Notes under the pieces: generated by a model
Told to the model about the DNA's origin: nothing
The model's input: only the letters and a program-made list of their open reading frames with translations
Databases searched by the model: none
Position numbers and translations under genes: made by a program
NCBI GenBank assembly: GCA_016787565.1
Contig: JAEUUG010000016.1
Coordinates: forward strand, 186,001 to 250,000
DNA from: Cyclobacteriaceae bacterium
GTDB lineage: Bacteria > Bacteroidota > Bacteroidia > Cytophagales > Cyclobacteriaceae
Direction of reading: 5' to 3'
DNA: 64,000 nucleotides
In this document: piece by piece, positions 22,873 through 32,244 of the stretch
Layout: the number at the start of each line of letters is the position of its first letter
Numbering within the stretch: position 1 is the stretch's first letter

Positions 22873-24267
22873 ATGGAGTTACCACAGGAGTCCCGAAAGA
22901 GCAGGCTTACACTTTATATCATCGTTGCATTACTACTCGGCATAGCCCTGGGCTTTATCCTCAATAAGAATTACCTGCAGGATGAAAATGCCCAACTAGA
23001 TTCACTTGCACTGCAGACTTTACAACTTCAGGCTCAGCACTTGGCTGAAACCGATAGTTCCACCATGCTTACCCTGGAGGCCACAAAAAAAGCATTGTCA
23101 AAAAAACAATCTGAGTTATTATCCAGCCGGGATAAAAAAATCGAACCCTTCTCACTGTTGGCCGATATCTTTCTCCGCCTGATTAAAATGATTGTGGCTC
23201 CACTTGTTTTCACCACACTGGTAGTGGGTGTTGCCAAACTCGGTGACATTAACTCAGTCGGTCGCATTGGCGGAAAAACTTTGCTTTGGTTTTTAGGAGC
23301 TTCTCTCACAAGTCTGTTATTAGGAATGATCATGGTTAACTTGTTTAAACCCGGAGAAGCGATGAACCTTCCGCTTCCTGATGTTGGCGAATCGACTGGC
23401 ATTGTAAGTGTTAAACTCACGTTGAAAGAATTCCTGTACCACGTGTTTCCGGCCAGTGTTATTGATGCCATGGCAAAAAATGAAATTCTTCAAATCGTAG
23501 TGTTCTCTCTTTTCTTTGGCGTTGCCACCGCGGCCATTGGCGAACAGGGCAAAGTGATCATCACCTTTATGGATGCTGCAGCCCATGTGATTCTAAAAGT
23601 TACGGGGTATGTTATGAACCTTGCACCTGTTGCCGTTTTTGGCGCCATGACTGCCATTGTTGCCAAGCAAGGGCTGATTATTCTGAAGACCTATTCTATT
23701 TTCATAGGTGAATTTTATTTTGGTCTATTGGTGCTATGGGCTGTATTAATTTTTGCCGGATTTATCGTAATCGGAAAACGCGTAATCAAATTGATCAAGC
23801 AGGTTAAAGAACCCATCATATTGGCTTTTAGTACTTCCAGCAGCGAAGCAGCATTCCCAAAAACCATGGAGGAACTTCAGAAATTCGGATGCAAGGATAA
23901 GATTGTAAGCTTTGTACTCCCTTTAGGCTATTCATTCAACCTGGACGGTAGCATGATGTACATGACATTTGCAGCCTTATTCATTGCTCAATCGTACGGA
24001 ATTGAATTATCGTTTGCCACGCAAATCAGCATGCTACTCGTATTGATGCTCACCAGCAAGGGAATTGCAGGAGTACCCCGAGCTTCACTTGTTGTGATTG
24101 CCGGAACATTGGCAACCTTCAATATTCCGGAAGCCGGACTGGCTTTGCTGCTCGGTATTGACCCTTTGTTAGATATGGGCCGTAGCGCTACCAATGTGGT
24201 GGGTAACAGCATAGCGACTGCCGTAGTAAGTAAATGGGAAAATGCGTTAGAAAAACCAGCGGACTAA
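22873..24267 (+). CDS. Dicarboxylate/amino acid:cation symporter (DAACS)
   Basis: A 464-residue GltP/DctA-type symporter that takes up glutamate, aspartate or C4-dicarboxylates with H+ or Na+. Seen: a first TM at 11-28, then a soluble insert of about 65 residues (29-90; QDENAQLDSL..., helical, coiled-coil like) that is longer than in GltP, then IKMIVAPLVFTTLVVGV, the hairpin motif FSTSSSEAAFPKTM (SSSxxxxP), LPLGYSFNLDGSMMYMT and the DPLLDMGRSATNVVGNS with the substrate Asp/Arg/Asn set. About eight TMs plus two hairpins. It stands alone on the plus strand, divergent from gdhA, a possible functional partner in glutamate use. Confidence 0.94.
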   Translation: MELPQESRKSRLTLYIIVALLLGIALGFILNKNYLQDENAQLDSLALQTLQLQAQHLAETDSSTMLTLEATKKALSKKQSELLSSRDKKIEPFSLLADIFLRLIKMIVAPLVFTTLVVGVAKLGDINSVGRIGGKTLLWFLGASLTSLLLGMIMVNLFKPGEAMNLPLPDVGESTGIVSVKLTLKEFLYHVFPASVIDAMAKNEILQIVVFSLFFGVATAAIGEQGKVIITFMDAAAHVILKVTGYVMNLAPVAVFGAMTAIVAKQGLIILKTYSIFIGEFYFGLLVLWAVLIFAGFIVIGKRVIKLIKQVKEPIILAFSTSSSEAAFPKTMEELQKFGCKDKIVSFVLPLGYSFNLDGSMMYMTFAALFIAQSYGIELSFATQISMLLVLMLTSKGIAGVPRASLVVIAGTLATFNIPEAGLALLLGIDPLLDMGRSATNVVGNSIATAVVSKWENALEKPAD

Positions 24268-24270
24268 AAC

Positions 24271-24302
24271 TTGGTTAGCGGAACTTTATATTCATACTTT
24301 TG
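24271..24302 (+). promoter_or_regulatory. Promoter of the Nfu gene (TTG-N21-TACTTTTG)
   Basis: TTG at 24271-24273 and TACTTTTG at 24295-24302, spaced 21 bases, match the Bacteroidota -33/-7 pattern. The start codon at 24325 is 22 bases after the -7 box. Confidence 0.6.
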
Positions 24303-24324
24303 TTCTCCGTAAAAACCTTTAGCC

Positions 24325-24903
24325 ATGCTTCAACCTGTATCAAAAAATATTCACATCTACCTGGAATCAAATCCGAACCCCAATTCTTTAAAGTTTGTGG
24401 TGAATGAAATGCTGATTCCTGATGGACTCAGTTTTGACTTTCCAGATGTTCAAAGTGCTTCACTTTCCCCTCTGGCTGTGGAGCTATTCAGCTATCCTTT
24501 TGTTGATCGTGTTTTCTTTGCCAGCAACTTTGTTACGGTAACCAAGAAAGAAGATGTGGAGTGGATGGAAATTCAGAGCACACTGAAAGATCATATCAAA
24601 AACTTTCTGGAGGCCGGTAAATTTATTATCGAAGCGGGTGAAGGAGAAGAAGTAGCAGCTGAAGAAGAAACTGAAACTATAAAAAAAATAAAGGCCATAC
24701 TCGATGAATACATCCGGCCTGCCGTTGAGCAAGACGGTGGCGCCATCACTTTTCATTCGTTTAAGGACAGGGTGGTGAAAGTGAAATTACAAGGATCGTG
24801 CAGCGGCTGTCCCTCGTCTACAGTTACACTGAAAGCGGGTATAGAAAATCTTTTCAAGCGGATGATGCCCGAAGAGGTGCAGGCGGTGGAAGCCCTTGGG
24901 TAA
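24325..24903 (+). CDS. NifU/Nfu-family Fe-S carrier protein
   Basis: A 192-residue protein that carries and delivers Fe-S clusters. Seen: an Nfu N-terminal domain (10-90; NPNPNSLKFVVNE, SPLAVELFSYPFVDRVFF), an acidic linker (about 105-116; EGEEVAAEEETE) and the NifU C-terminal domain (118-185) with EYIRPAVEQDGGAI and SCSGCPSS carrying the cluster CxxC. All expected residues are present, so the protein should be functional as an NfuA/Nfu1-type scaffold. It has its own promoter and is followed by a bidirectional terminator; no other Fe-S gene is in the window. Confidence 0.94.
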   Translation: MLQPVSKNIHIYLESNPNPNSLKFVVNEMLIPDGLSFDFPDVQSASLSPLAVELFSYPFVDRVFFASNFVTVTKKEDVEWMEIQSTLKDHIKNFLEAGKFIIEAGEGEEVAAEEETETIKKIKAILDEYIRPAVEQDGGAITFHSFKDRVVKVKLQGSCSGCPSSTVTLKAGIENLFKRMMPEEVQAVEALG

Positions 24904-24920
24904 CATTAAAGAACATGATA

Positions 24921-24952
24921 AAAAAGCCTCCGAAATTTCGGAGGCTTTTTTT
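24921..24952. terminator. Bidirectional terminator between convergent genes
   Basis: AAGCCTCCGA/TCGGAGGCTT form a perfect 10-bp stem with a loop of four bases, flanked by A-run on the left and T-run on the right. It serves the Nfu gene on plus and the S9 peptidase (stop at 24951) on minus. Confidence 0.92.
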
Positions 24953-26858
24953 ATTGCGTTGGCTGCCCTTTCAGATACTTGTCCAAAAACTTCAGCACCT
25001 CTTCTGAGGCCTTGATGTTGTTTTCCTTCTTCACAAAACCATGACCTTCATCGGGAAAGATGACGTACTCAACAGGAACATTGTTCTTCCTGGCCTCCGC
25101 AACAATTTCATCTGATTCCACTTGCAACACACGCGGGTCATTACTTCCCTGCAAAACGATAAAAGGTTTTGTAATATTCTTTGCATGGAATAATGGCGAT
25201 TTGTTGTAAAGGGCTACTGAGTCTCTTACCGGATCTCCCATTTCAGCGTAAAGCGCATCGCGGAAAGAAGCCCACCAGGGTGGAATGCTCTTCAGGGTGC
25301 GCAGCCAATTCGTAACACCAAAGTAATTCACACCGGCATCGAATTCCTCAGGCGCAAAGGTAAGGGCAGCCATCACCATGTAGCCGCCATAGCTGCCTCC
25401 TAAAATTCCGATTTTTTCTCCATCTACAAAATCGAGCGACTGCAGGTATTGTTTGCCGGCAATACAATCCTTCAAATCCTCATTGCCGTGGCGTTGGTCA
25501 TCAGCTGCAAAGAATGTTTTTCCATATCCTGAGCTGCCGCGATTGTTGACGCATAGAATGGCATACCCATGATTTATCAAATACTGGTAGCTGCTGGAAT
25601 AGTTCAACCGGGTTTGGCCCCCTGGCCCTCCGTGAACCTGAACAAGTGCGGGCACTTTTTCTCCTGATTGAATTCCCTTAGGTCGGTATAAAAGGGCTGG
25701 AATTTCTAATCCATCGAATGACTTGAAACGAACCACTTGACCTTCTACTAAGTCGGATGGATCGATGTCGGCTGTAAGCGTATTGGTAAGTTGTTTTATT
25801 TCATCTGTTTCGAAGTTGTAGAGATACAAATTTTGAGGCGACTTAGAGGTGCTTACATAGAAGGTCATCCATTTTTCGCTATCGGAAATCGTAACGCCTG
25901 TAATATCTCCGGCCGGCACATTTTTTAACTCGACCCGTTTGCCGCCATCCAATTCGTTGTACACTTTTATCTCGGTTCGCGCATCGTTGTTGATAGCCAC
26001 TACGCGGTATTTTCCATTGCGCGAGAGGTACGTGTACATCACATCCCACGGAGCTTCTTCTACTTTCTTTTTTTCACCGGTTGTTAGATCGTAGCTGGCC
26101 ACATAACTGAATTCGGCTCCTTCGTTGGTCAGGTAAATTAACTGCTTGCCATCGGCACTAAAGTATTGCGGGCTGAAATCCACATTACCTTCGTGTGGGG
26201 AAAGATGCTTCACTTGGCCGCTTTGTGTATCCAATAAATACATGTCGTTATTATTTGTCGTTATTGGTTTCAGCAGCGCGATATAACGGCTATCGCGCGA
26301 AATGGCGGTGGGGTCCATGCCCTCTTTATTTTCGTACATCAATGTGGAGGGGTACACATTCCCTTCTTTGGAGCCTGTTACATCCACCCGGTATAAATCA
26401 AAGAAACGCTTGTCGCGACTGTTGGCAGAGTAGTACATTAGTTTTTTATCAAAACTCCAGCCGTAGAAGTTGGCTTTGGCGGTAGAGTCTGAAATCAGGT
26501 CGATGGTAGACCCATCGCCATTCCGCACAAAAATGTGATCGATTTCATTGCCGCCCTGATCAGCCGTGTAAACCACGCGATCATCGCTGGGAAAATATGA
26601 AGCGGCAAAGATGGATTCCTTCGTAGAGGAAGTGAGTTGCTTCTTTTCACCCGATTGTAAGTTCAATTCGAAGACGTTGTAAATGCCCGTCTCATTCGAT
26701 CCCAGCAAAACCTTGCTTTCATCCGGAGCAAATCCGGCACTGAAAATATTTTTCACATCCAGGAACTGTTGGATCGTGTAGGGTTTAGCGGGCTTTTCTG
26801 TTGGGGCGCAGCGAACGAGCAGAATGCCTAATGCTAGTGCAAAGATTAATTTTTTCAT
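24951..26858 (-). CDS. S9-family prolyl oligopeptidase-type peptidase
   Basis: A 635-residue serine peptidase. Residues 1-18 form a signal segment with LLVRC; the Arg just before Cys makes it an atypical lipobox, so export is likely and lipidation doubtful. Residues 30-370 form a beta-propeller with TolB-like blades (YFSADGKQLIYLTNEG, SFDKKLMYYSANSR). The catalytic domain shows VQVHGGPGGQ, GGSYGGYM with the nucleophile near residue 490, GSNDPRV with Asp near 573 and FPDEGHGF with His near 604. The triad is complete. It degrades short peptides, probably in the periplasm. It stands alone, converging on the Nfu gene. Confidence 0.94.
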   Translation of the reverse strand: MKKLIFALALGILLVRCAPTEKPAKPYTIQQFLDVKNIFSAGFAPDESKVLLGSNETGIYNVFELNLQSGEKKQLTSSTKESIFAASYFPSDDRVVYTADQGGNEIDHIFVRNGDGSTIDLISDSTAKANFYGWSFDKKLMYYSANSRDKRFFDLYRVDVTGSKEGNVYPSTLMYENKEGMDPTAISRDSRYIALLKPITTNNNDMYLLDTQSGQVKHLSPHEGNVDFSPQYFSADGKQLIYLTNEGAEFSYVASYDLTTGEKKKVEEAPWDVMYTYLSRNGKYRVVAINNDARTEIKVYNELDGGKRVELKNVPAGDITGVTISDSEKWMTFYVSTSKSPQNLYLYNFETDEIKQLTNTLTADIDPSDLVEGQVVRFKSFDGLEIPALLYRPKGIQSGEKVPALVQVHGGPGGQTRLNYSSSYQYLINHGYAILCVNNRGSSGYGKTFFAADDQRHGNEDLKDCIAGKQYLQSLDFVDGEKIGILGGSYGGYMVMAALTFAPEEFDAGVNYFGVTNWLRTLKSIPPWWASFRDALYAEMGDPVRDSVALYNKSPLFHAKNITKPFIVLQGSNDPRVLQVESDEIVAEARKNNVPVEYVIFPDEGHGFVKKENNIKASEEVLKFLDKYLKGQPTQ

Positions 26859-26939
26859 GGCTTGAGTTGTTGGTCTTTAAAGTTACTTCCTTTTGTGTAA
26901 AAACCATCCTTTTATCCAGCTAGGTTCTTATCTTTCACT

Positions 26940-27770
26940 ATGAAAATCCTTATTCTATTCCTTGTAGTAATGAGCGCTCAAATCACCACTGCTCAATCCT
27001 TAAAAGTGATGACTTACAACATCCGTCTGGATGTGGCGAGTGATGGTGTTAACCAATGGAGTAACCGTAAGGATAAGGTGTATGCATTACTTATAAAGTA
27101 TGATCCGGACTTTATTGGCGTTCAGGAAGCCCTCCATCATCAGTTGATGGATATCAAGAAAAATTTACCGGAATATGAGTCCATTGGCGTTGGCCGCGAT
27201 GATGGAAAAGAAAAAGGTGAATACTCCGCCATCTTGTACAAGAAGAACAAATTTGAAGTATTAGAACAAAGCACAGCGTGGCTGTCCTTAACGCCCGAAA
27301 TTCCCGGAAGTAAAAGCTGGGATGCAGCGATCACGCGTATTGCTACCTGGGGGAGATTTAAAATTACTTCATCCCAAAAGATTTTTTTGCTTTTGAACAC
27401 ACACTTTGATCACATCGGAAAAGAAGCGCGAAAAAATAGTGCCTTACTCATTCAACAGTGGGTGCATGAGATTAGGAAAAAATATAACGATGAGGTGATT
27501 GTCACGGGCGACTTTAACATTGAACGCCATGAAGCACCTTACTCCATCATGATGAATGAAACCAATACCTTTCACGATACTAAACCTCCATCTGAAAAGC
27601 AGGGTACATTCTGCACCTTTACTATCAACTCCGAGCCTTGTAAAGGGATTGATTACATTTTCGTTACCTCCAACTGGAAAGTTTCTATGTACCAAGTCAT
27701 CGAAGATAACGATGGAACATACTATCCATCTGATCATTTGCCTGTTATGATAACGGCAACATTAAAATAA
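26940..27770 (+). CDS. Exported endonuclease/exonuclease/phosphatase (EEP) family hydrolase
   Basis: A 276-residue EEP-fold phosphoesterase with a signal peptide (residues 1-19, ending TTAQ). Seen: LKVMTYNIRLD (metal Asn), FIGVQEALHHQ (metal Glu), LNTHFDHIG, VTGDFNIERHE (Asp/Asn) and the terminal YYPSDHLPVM (catalytic DH pair). The family includes nucleases and sphingomyelinase-like phosphodiesterases; this short secreted form is often annotated so without known substrate. It lies 81 bases divergent from the S9 peptidase. All catalytic residues are present. Confidence 0.92.
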   Translation: MKILILFLVVMSAQITTAQSLKVMTYNIRLDVASDGVNQWSNRKDKVYALLIKYDPDFIGVQEALHHQLMDIKKNLPEYESIGVGRDDGKEKGEYSAILYKKNKFEVLEQSTAWLSLTPEIPGSKSWDAAITRIATWGRFKITSSQKIFLLLNTHFDHIGKEARKNSALLIQQWVHEIRKKYNDEVIVTGDFNIERHEAPYSIMMNETNTFHDTKPPSEKQGTFCTFTINSEPCKGIDYIFVTSNWKVSMYQVIEDNDGTYYPSDHLPVMITATLK

Positions 27771-27783
27771 GTATCTTGTGCAC

Positions 27784-28161
27784 ATGAACGTACCGAAGGC
27801 AATACTACAAGGAAAACGCTTCACGGCATGTTGGGCAGTTAGCTTTCTGCTCACCTTCGTGTCGGTTTCTGTTCAGCCTTCCACGGTTCAGGTAAATTAT
27901 CCACAGCGTGCGCAAACGGAGCAAGTTGTTAGCGCGAATCAGGTTGAAAAAAAGGCAGCTCGGTATCTATCCTTCTTCATAACCAATTATCATCATCCAG
28001 GCCAATTATTAACAGCACAAACCGTTCAGCAGTTATCGCGTATGCATAGTCGGCACATCAAACTCGCCCTTCAGCATGCTGAACGATTATTCATAGCTGT
28101 TCGTCTTCAGCATACTTTACCTATTCCTCCGTCCTTCCCTGACGAAGATCACCTGATCTGA
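27784..28161 (+). CDS. Hypothetical small exported protein, 125 aa
   Basis: Residues 13-33 are hydrophobic (TACWAVSFLLTFVSVSV) and the rest is polar and His/Gln-rich (NYHHPG, RMHSRHIKLALQHAERL), so it is probably anchored or exported. ATG at 27784 is preferred; GTG at 27778 adds two residues. It lies 13 bases after the EEP gene. Family not recognised. Histidine richness might suggest metal contact, but this is weak. It may be a pair with the next short gene, 79 bases on. Confidence 0.5.
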   Translation: MNVPKAILQGKRFTACWAVSFLLTFVSVSVQPSTVQVNYPQRAQTEQVVSANQVEKKAARYLSFFITNYHHPGQLLTAQTVQQLSRMHSRHIKLALQHAERLFIAVRLQHTLPIPPSFPDEDHLI

Positions 28162-28240
28162 TCATCCTACCCACTCGGGTTACGTTCATTTTTCGTGTCG
28201 CTGATAAAACAGTGTTACACATCACGCATTCATTATCATT

Positions 28241-28429
28241 ATGAAATTTCAGAAAATACTTCGATATACAGGATTGATACTAATGATTATCCTGGCGCTC
28301 AGCGGTATTGGCATTGTGCCTCCTGCCCGAACAAAAGATTTCGAGAACGAAATAAAAATTGAATTGGTAGAAGAAAAGAAAGAAGATGACATCACCATGC
28401 TGGATGCCGAAAAGGAAGTACAATCGTGA
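28241..28429 (+). CDS. Small single-TM protein, 62 aa
   Basis: Begins MKFQKILRYTGLILMIILALSG; residues 8-27 form one membrane helix, then a charged tail (EIKIELVEEKKEDD). Similar short proteins (RYxG...LALxGIG) are in my memory of Bacteroidota, so I think it real. Its stop TGA abuts the EamA stop on the other strand with no gap: the palindrome TGATCA at 28427-28432 holds both stops. Function unknown. Confidence 0.55.
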   Translation: MKFQKILRYTGLILMIILALSGIGIVPPARTKDFENEIKIELVEEKKEDDITMLDAEKEVQS

Positions 28430-29311
28430 TCAATTTCTGCGATTAGCCAGATAAACGCCCCCCACAATGGCGGCCATGCCAATAAAATGACCGGCCGTTA
28501 TTTTTTCGTTGTCGAGAAAACCCCAGGCCACGGCAACGATGGGCATGATGTAAGTAACGGAACTTGCAAAAAGCGGTGTGCTTATTTTTACTAACCGGTT
28601 AAACAGAAAGGTTGCAATGGCTGTGCTCATACATCCCAGCAATACAATAAAGCCAAAAGCTCGCCATGCACCTTCGTGTGTGGAAAACTTTTGTGTGAAA
28701 TGCGTGAATCCAAAAAGATAGATACCAGCGAGTATGCCCACGAACAGCAGGGAAACACTGGTAATAGTCAGTGCACCCAGGTCACGAATCTTAAATTTGA
28801 TGAAGTTCAGGTTTGTGCCATACAGCAAACACGCCAGCACAATCAACAAAGCATAGGCATTGAATCCATTGATGGCACCACCTGATCGGGACAAACTCAA
28901 TATCACTGCGCCTGCAAACCCCAGTATTATTCCTACAACAGCCAATCCGCGGAAGCGCAGCTTAAAAACCAGGGCACCTACAATCATGGTAAAGATAGGC
29001 GTCAGGGTATTAATGATTCCGGCAACTGAACTGTCCATCTGCGTTTGTGCCGTAGCGAAGAGAAAGGCCGGGATAAGCGTACCCACCATCCCCACTAAAA
29101 ATAATTTCCAGTGATCATCTTTTTTTACTTCACGCCACTGGATAATGGCCGCAGGCGATAAAAATAATGCGGCCGCCATGACCCGTATCGCACCTACTTC
29201 ATCCGGACCAAAAACTTTTAGCCCCTGCTTAATCAGGATAAATGAACTCCCCCAAATGAGCGTCAGCACGATGAGCAACAAAATAGAGATTAGCTTCTGG
29301 TTTTCGTTCAT
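28430..29311 (-). CDS. EamA/DMT-family transporter
   Basis: A 293-residue inner-membrane protein with about ten TM helices in two EamA repeats (10-140 and 150-290). Seen: LTLIWGSSFILIKQGL at the N-terminus, AAALFLSPAAIIQWR, NTLTPIFTMIVGAL (the conserved end of repeat 1) and TYIMPIVAVAWGFLDNEKI near the C-terminus (end of repeat 2). These are typical EamA marks. The family exports metabolites or amino acids; substrate unknown. Convergent and abutting with the small TM gene. Confidence 0.92.
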   Translation of the reverse strand: MNENQKLISILLLIVLTLIWGSSFILIKQGLKVFGPDEVGAIRVMAAALFLSPAAIIQWREVKKDDHWKLFLVGMVGTLIPAFLFATAQTQMDSSVAGIINTLTPIFTMIVGALVFKLRFRGLAVVGIILGFAGAVILSLSRSGGAINGFNAYALLIVLACLLYGTNLNFIKFKIRDLGALTITSVSLLFVGILAGIYLFGFTHFTQKFSTHEGAWRAFGFIVLLGCMSTAIATFLFNRLVKISTPLFASSVTYIMPIVAVAWGFLDNEKITAGHFIGMAAIVGGVYLANRRN

Positions 29312-29396
29312 GGAATTACGCCCGGTTAAAGCTTCAAAGATTTCTTAAATAGCGTTGAACAAAAACCCACTTCTTGCGATTCGGAGAAACAGCGCA

Positions 29397-30389
29397 TCAA
29401 ATCGATAAACTCTCTGCATACACACCCTGTACTTCACGTAGTATTTCATGAACTTCAGCTTCTGTCATGGCTTCAACCAACCGTGTGCGAAATGGTTTAA
29501 AGTCGGGTATACCTTTGAAATAATTGGTGTAGTGTCTGCGCATTTCAAAAATTCCAAGACGATCACCTTTCCAGCGAATGGAAAACTCGAGATGTTTTTT
29601 GGCTACACGAACACGCTCGTTCATATCCGGAGGCATTGGCCGTTCACCGTGTTCAAAATAATGTTTGATCTCATTAAAAATCCAGGGATAACCAATAGCG
29701 GCACGGCCGATCATGATGCCATCCACACCATAGCGATTTTTATACTCCAGTGCTTTTTGTGGTGAGTCGACATCACCATTACCAAAAACCGGAATGCGCA
29801 TTCGTGGATTATTTTTAATCTCGGCAATCAACGACCAATCGGCCGAACCTTTATACATCTGTACACGTGTTCTTCCGTGAATCGTGAGGCCCTGAATGCC
29901 GATATCCTGCAGGCGTTCGGCCACCTCCACCACATTCTTTGTTTTTTCATCCCAGCCGAGGCGAGTCTTAACCGTAACCGGAAGCTTAGTACACTTCACG
30001 ATCTCCTCCGTCATCTTCACCATCTTCGGTATATCCTGGAGCAGGGCAGCCCCAGCACCCCGACACGCAACTGCCTTTACCGGACAACCGTAATTTATAT
30101 CGATCAAATCGGGATTGACTTCTGAAGCAATCTCAGCCGACTGCACCATATTGCCGATATCGCCACCAAAGAGTTGAATGCCGATGGGTCGCTCGTACTC
30201 AAAAATGTCCAACTTCTGCCGGCTTTTTGCAGCATCGCGGATAAGTCCTTCCGATGAAATGAATTCCGTATACATTAAATCAGCCCCACCCTCTTTGCAA
30301 ACCGCACGAAAAGGCGGATCACTCACATCCTCCATAGGCGCGAGTAAAAGTGGAAATTCCCCTAACTCTATATTGCCGATTTTCACCAT
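29397..30389 (-). CDS. dusB: tRNA-dihydrouridine synthase DusB
   Basis: A 330-residue flavoenzyme reducing uridine to dihydrouridine in the tRNA D-loop. Seen: LLLAPMEDVSDPPFR at the N-terminus, IGIQLFGGD, DINYGCPVKAVACRGAGAALL with the catalytic Cys, VTVKTRLGWD, IHGRTRVQMYKGSADW, VFGNGDVDSPQKA and GIMIGRAAIGYPWIF (FMN phosphate). The C-terminal helical domain (235-330) includes EMRRHYTNYFKG. ATG at 30389 is chosen; a TTG four codons upstream is weaker. A TAAATTTG box lies 9 bases ahead (30406-30399), hence a very short leader. Confidence 0.96.
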   Translation of the reverse strand: MVKIGNIELGEFPLLLAPMEDVSDPPFRAVCKEGGADLMYTEFISSEGLIRDAAKSRQKLDIFEYERPIGIQLFGGDIGNMVQSAEIASEVNPDLIDINYGCPVKAVACRGAGAALLQDIPKMVKMTEEIVKCTKLPVTVKTRLGWDEKTKNVVEVAERLQDIGIQGLTIHGRTRVQMYKGSADWSLIAEIKNNPRMRIPVFGNGDVDSPQKALEYKNRYGVDGIMIGRAAIGYPWIFNEIKHYFEHGERPMPPDMNERVRVAKKHLEFSIRWKGDRLGIFEMRRHYTNYFKGIPDFKPFRTRLVEAMTEAEVHEILREVQGVYAESLSI

Positions 30390-30446
30390 ATTAGCGCACA
30401 AATTTAAACAGGATTTGCGATTAATCGCAGTACACTAGAAGTCGAT

Positions 30447-31385
30447 ATGTCAGAACTCCCCTCCTCTCCGGTAAGAGAAAAAAATCCTGTCGTCATGATT
30501 TTGCTGACGCTGGCCCTTGTCTTTCTCGGCTTTCAGATTATTGGTCCACTGATCGGGTTTTTTGTGGCCCTTCCCTTCTATCCAAAAGGCATGGTAGAAA
30601 TGGCCAATGCCTTACAAGATCCAACCGGCCAACCCGAGTTTAAAATTCCGTACTTCATCATCCAGGGATTTGGAACGTTAACCGGGCTCATCGTTCTACC
30701 CTTGTTACTTTTGCGATCGGAACGAAAAACCATTCGCGATTTTTTCCCTAACAATACACGTTTGCTTTCTGTAGGCCTTGTATTTTTTATTGTCGTATCG
30801 TTCGTGGTGGTGAATTCAATTTTTATTGAATGGAATATGAATGTACACCTTCCAAAATTCCTCAGCGGATTTGAAACATGGGCGCGTAGTCTGGAGGATA
30901 AACTCGCAACGGTAACACAATTTCTCACCACTTTCGATTCCACAACCCACCTGATCATTGCATTGATCGTTGTTGCCGTGTTACCCGGAATTGGTGAAGA
31001 ATTGGTATTTCGTGGCATGCTTCAGAACCAGTTCATGAGGGCCACACAAAACATACACCTCTCTATTTGGGTATCGGCTATTCTTTTCAGTGCTATTCAC
31101 CTTCAGTTTTTTGGATTTGTACCACGAATGTTGCTGGGTGCCCTCTTCGGATATCTTTATTACTGGTCCGGAAATTTGTTATTGGCCATGATTGCCCATT
31201 TTGTTAACAATGCCTTTTCTGTGCTGGCGCTGTATTACTACCAACAAGGGTCTATCGACATGAATGTAGAAAGTACAGAGGCCGCTCCCTGGCAGGCAAT
31301 TGTTGTCAGTGTCATTATTTCGGTTGGCCTACTTTACTATTTCAAGAAGTTTCATTCTCATTCATCACGCGAATCCATTTTATAG
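30447..31385 (+). CDS. CPBP-family intramembrane metalloprotease (CAAX-like)
   Basis: A 312-residue membrane protein with about eight TM helices. Seen: GIGEELVFRGMLQNQ (EExxxR motif, near residue 183), SAILFSAIHLQFFGFVPRMLLGALFG (FxxxH motif) and a third motif HFVNNAFSVLA (HxxxN), the complete CPBP/Rce1 active site. The family includes bacteriocin-immunity and processing peptidases; this one's target is unknown. Its TAG stop overlaps by one base the GTG start of cdsA, so co-expression with the phospholipid gene is evident. Confidence 0.92.
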   Translation: MSELPSSPVREKNPVVMILLTLALVFLGFQIIGPLIGFFVALPFYPKGMVEMANALQDPTGQPEFKIPYFIIQGFGTLTGLIVLPLLLLRSERKTIRDFFPNNTRLLSVGLVFFIVVSFVVVNSIFIEWNMNVHLPKFLSGFETWARSLEDKLATVTQFLTTFDSTTHLIIALIVVAVLPGIGEELVFRGMLQNQFMRATQNIHLSIWVSAILFSAIHLQFFGFVPRMLLGALFGYLYYWSGNLLLAMIAHFVNNAFSVLALYYYQQGSIDMNVESTEAAPWQAIVVSVIISVGLLYYFKKFHSHSSRESIL

Positions 31386-32215
31386 TGACTTCCTCTTTAA
31401 CTAAATACAACAACCTGACCCAGCGTGTTATCACAGGCTTACTGGGTGCTGCCGGCATCATCACCTGTGTTTGTCTGAGTGAGTGGACCTACTTTATCAT
31501 TTTCTTCATTATATGCCTGTTGGCATTGTGGGAGTTTTACAAACTGGTTGGGTTAGACGGCATGCTGCCACAAAAAACATTTGGGACAATTTGCGGGCTT
31601 TTTATTTTTTCATTGTCATTTTTTATTGAGCAGGGAAGAATTTCCTATCGCCTTTACTTTTTGATTTTTCCGTTGCTCTCCTGTGTTTACATGATCAAGC
31701 TTTACAAGAAGTTTGAACGCAAACCGTTTACCAATATCGCTTATACATTTCTGGGTATTTTTTATGTGGCTATTCCGTTTTCGTTATTAAACATTGCTGT
31801 ATTTGAAAAAGGTGAATACAATTTCGAGGTGATTTTCGGATGTCTTTTTATTCTGTGGGCGAGTGACACCGGTGCGTATGTTGCTGGCACTTTATTTGGC
31901 AAACGTAAATTGTTTGAACGCATTTCACCAAAAAAATCATGGGAGGGTTTTTTTGGTGGCGCCCTTCTCGCACTTGTTTTTGCGTACGGTATTGCGCACT
32001 ATTTTCCGCTCTTCACCCTGCAGCAATGGATGATCATTGCGGTGATTATTATTGTTGGTGGAACCTTTGGCGACTTGGTGGAATCGCTGCTAAAGCGAAG
32101 TATTGAAATCAAAGATTCAGGCAACAGTTTGCCAGGCCATGGAGGATTTCTGGATCGCTTTGATGGACTGCTGATTTCCGCTCCCTTTATTGTTGCCTAT
32201 CTGGAAATTTTCTGA
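31385..32215 (+). CDS. cdsA: Phosphatidate cytidylyltransferase CdsA
   Basis: A 276-residue inner-membrane enzyme making CDP-diacylglycerol from CTP and phosphatidate, the branch point for phosphatidylserine, -glycerol and related lipids. Seen: eight hydrophobic helices, WASDTGAYVAGTLFGKRK, SPKKSWEGFFGG and the C-terminal signature LKRSIEIKDSG / PGHGGFLDRFDGLL with the catalytic Asp residues. GTG start at 31385 overlaps the preceding stop by one base. In the window a related step is catalysed by Psd. Confidence 0.95.
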   Translation: MTSSLTKYNNLTQRVITGLLGAAGIITCVCLSEWTYFIIFFIICLLALWEFYKLVGLDGMLPQKTFGTICGLFIFSLSFFIEQGRISYRLYFLIFPLLSCVYMIKLYKKFERKPFTNIAYTFLGIFYVAIPFSLLNIAVFEKGEYNFEVIFGCLFILWASDTGAYVAGTLFGKRKLFERISPKKSWEGFFGGALLALVFAYGIAHYFPLFTLQQWMIIAVIIIVGGTFGDLVESLLKRSIEIKDSGNSLPGHGGFLDRFDGLLISAPFIVAYLEIF

Positions 32216-32244
32216 TCACTTTTGCAACAACTATCCTGATGCTG

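Noticed and set aside
23034-23471. A 145-codon antisense frame in the symporter gene
   Set aside because: Lies wholly opposite conserved symporter motifs; low-complexity Ser/Thr/Pro-rich, typical of shadows.
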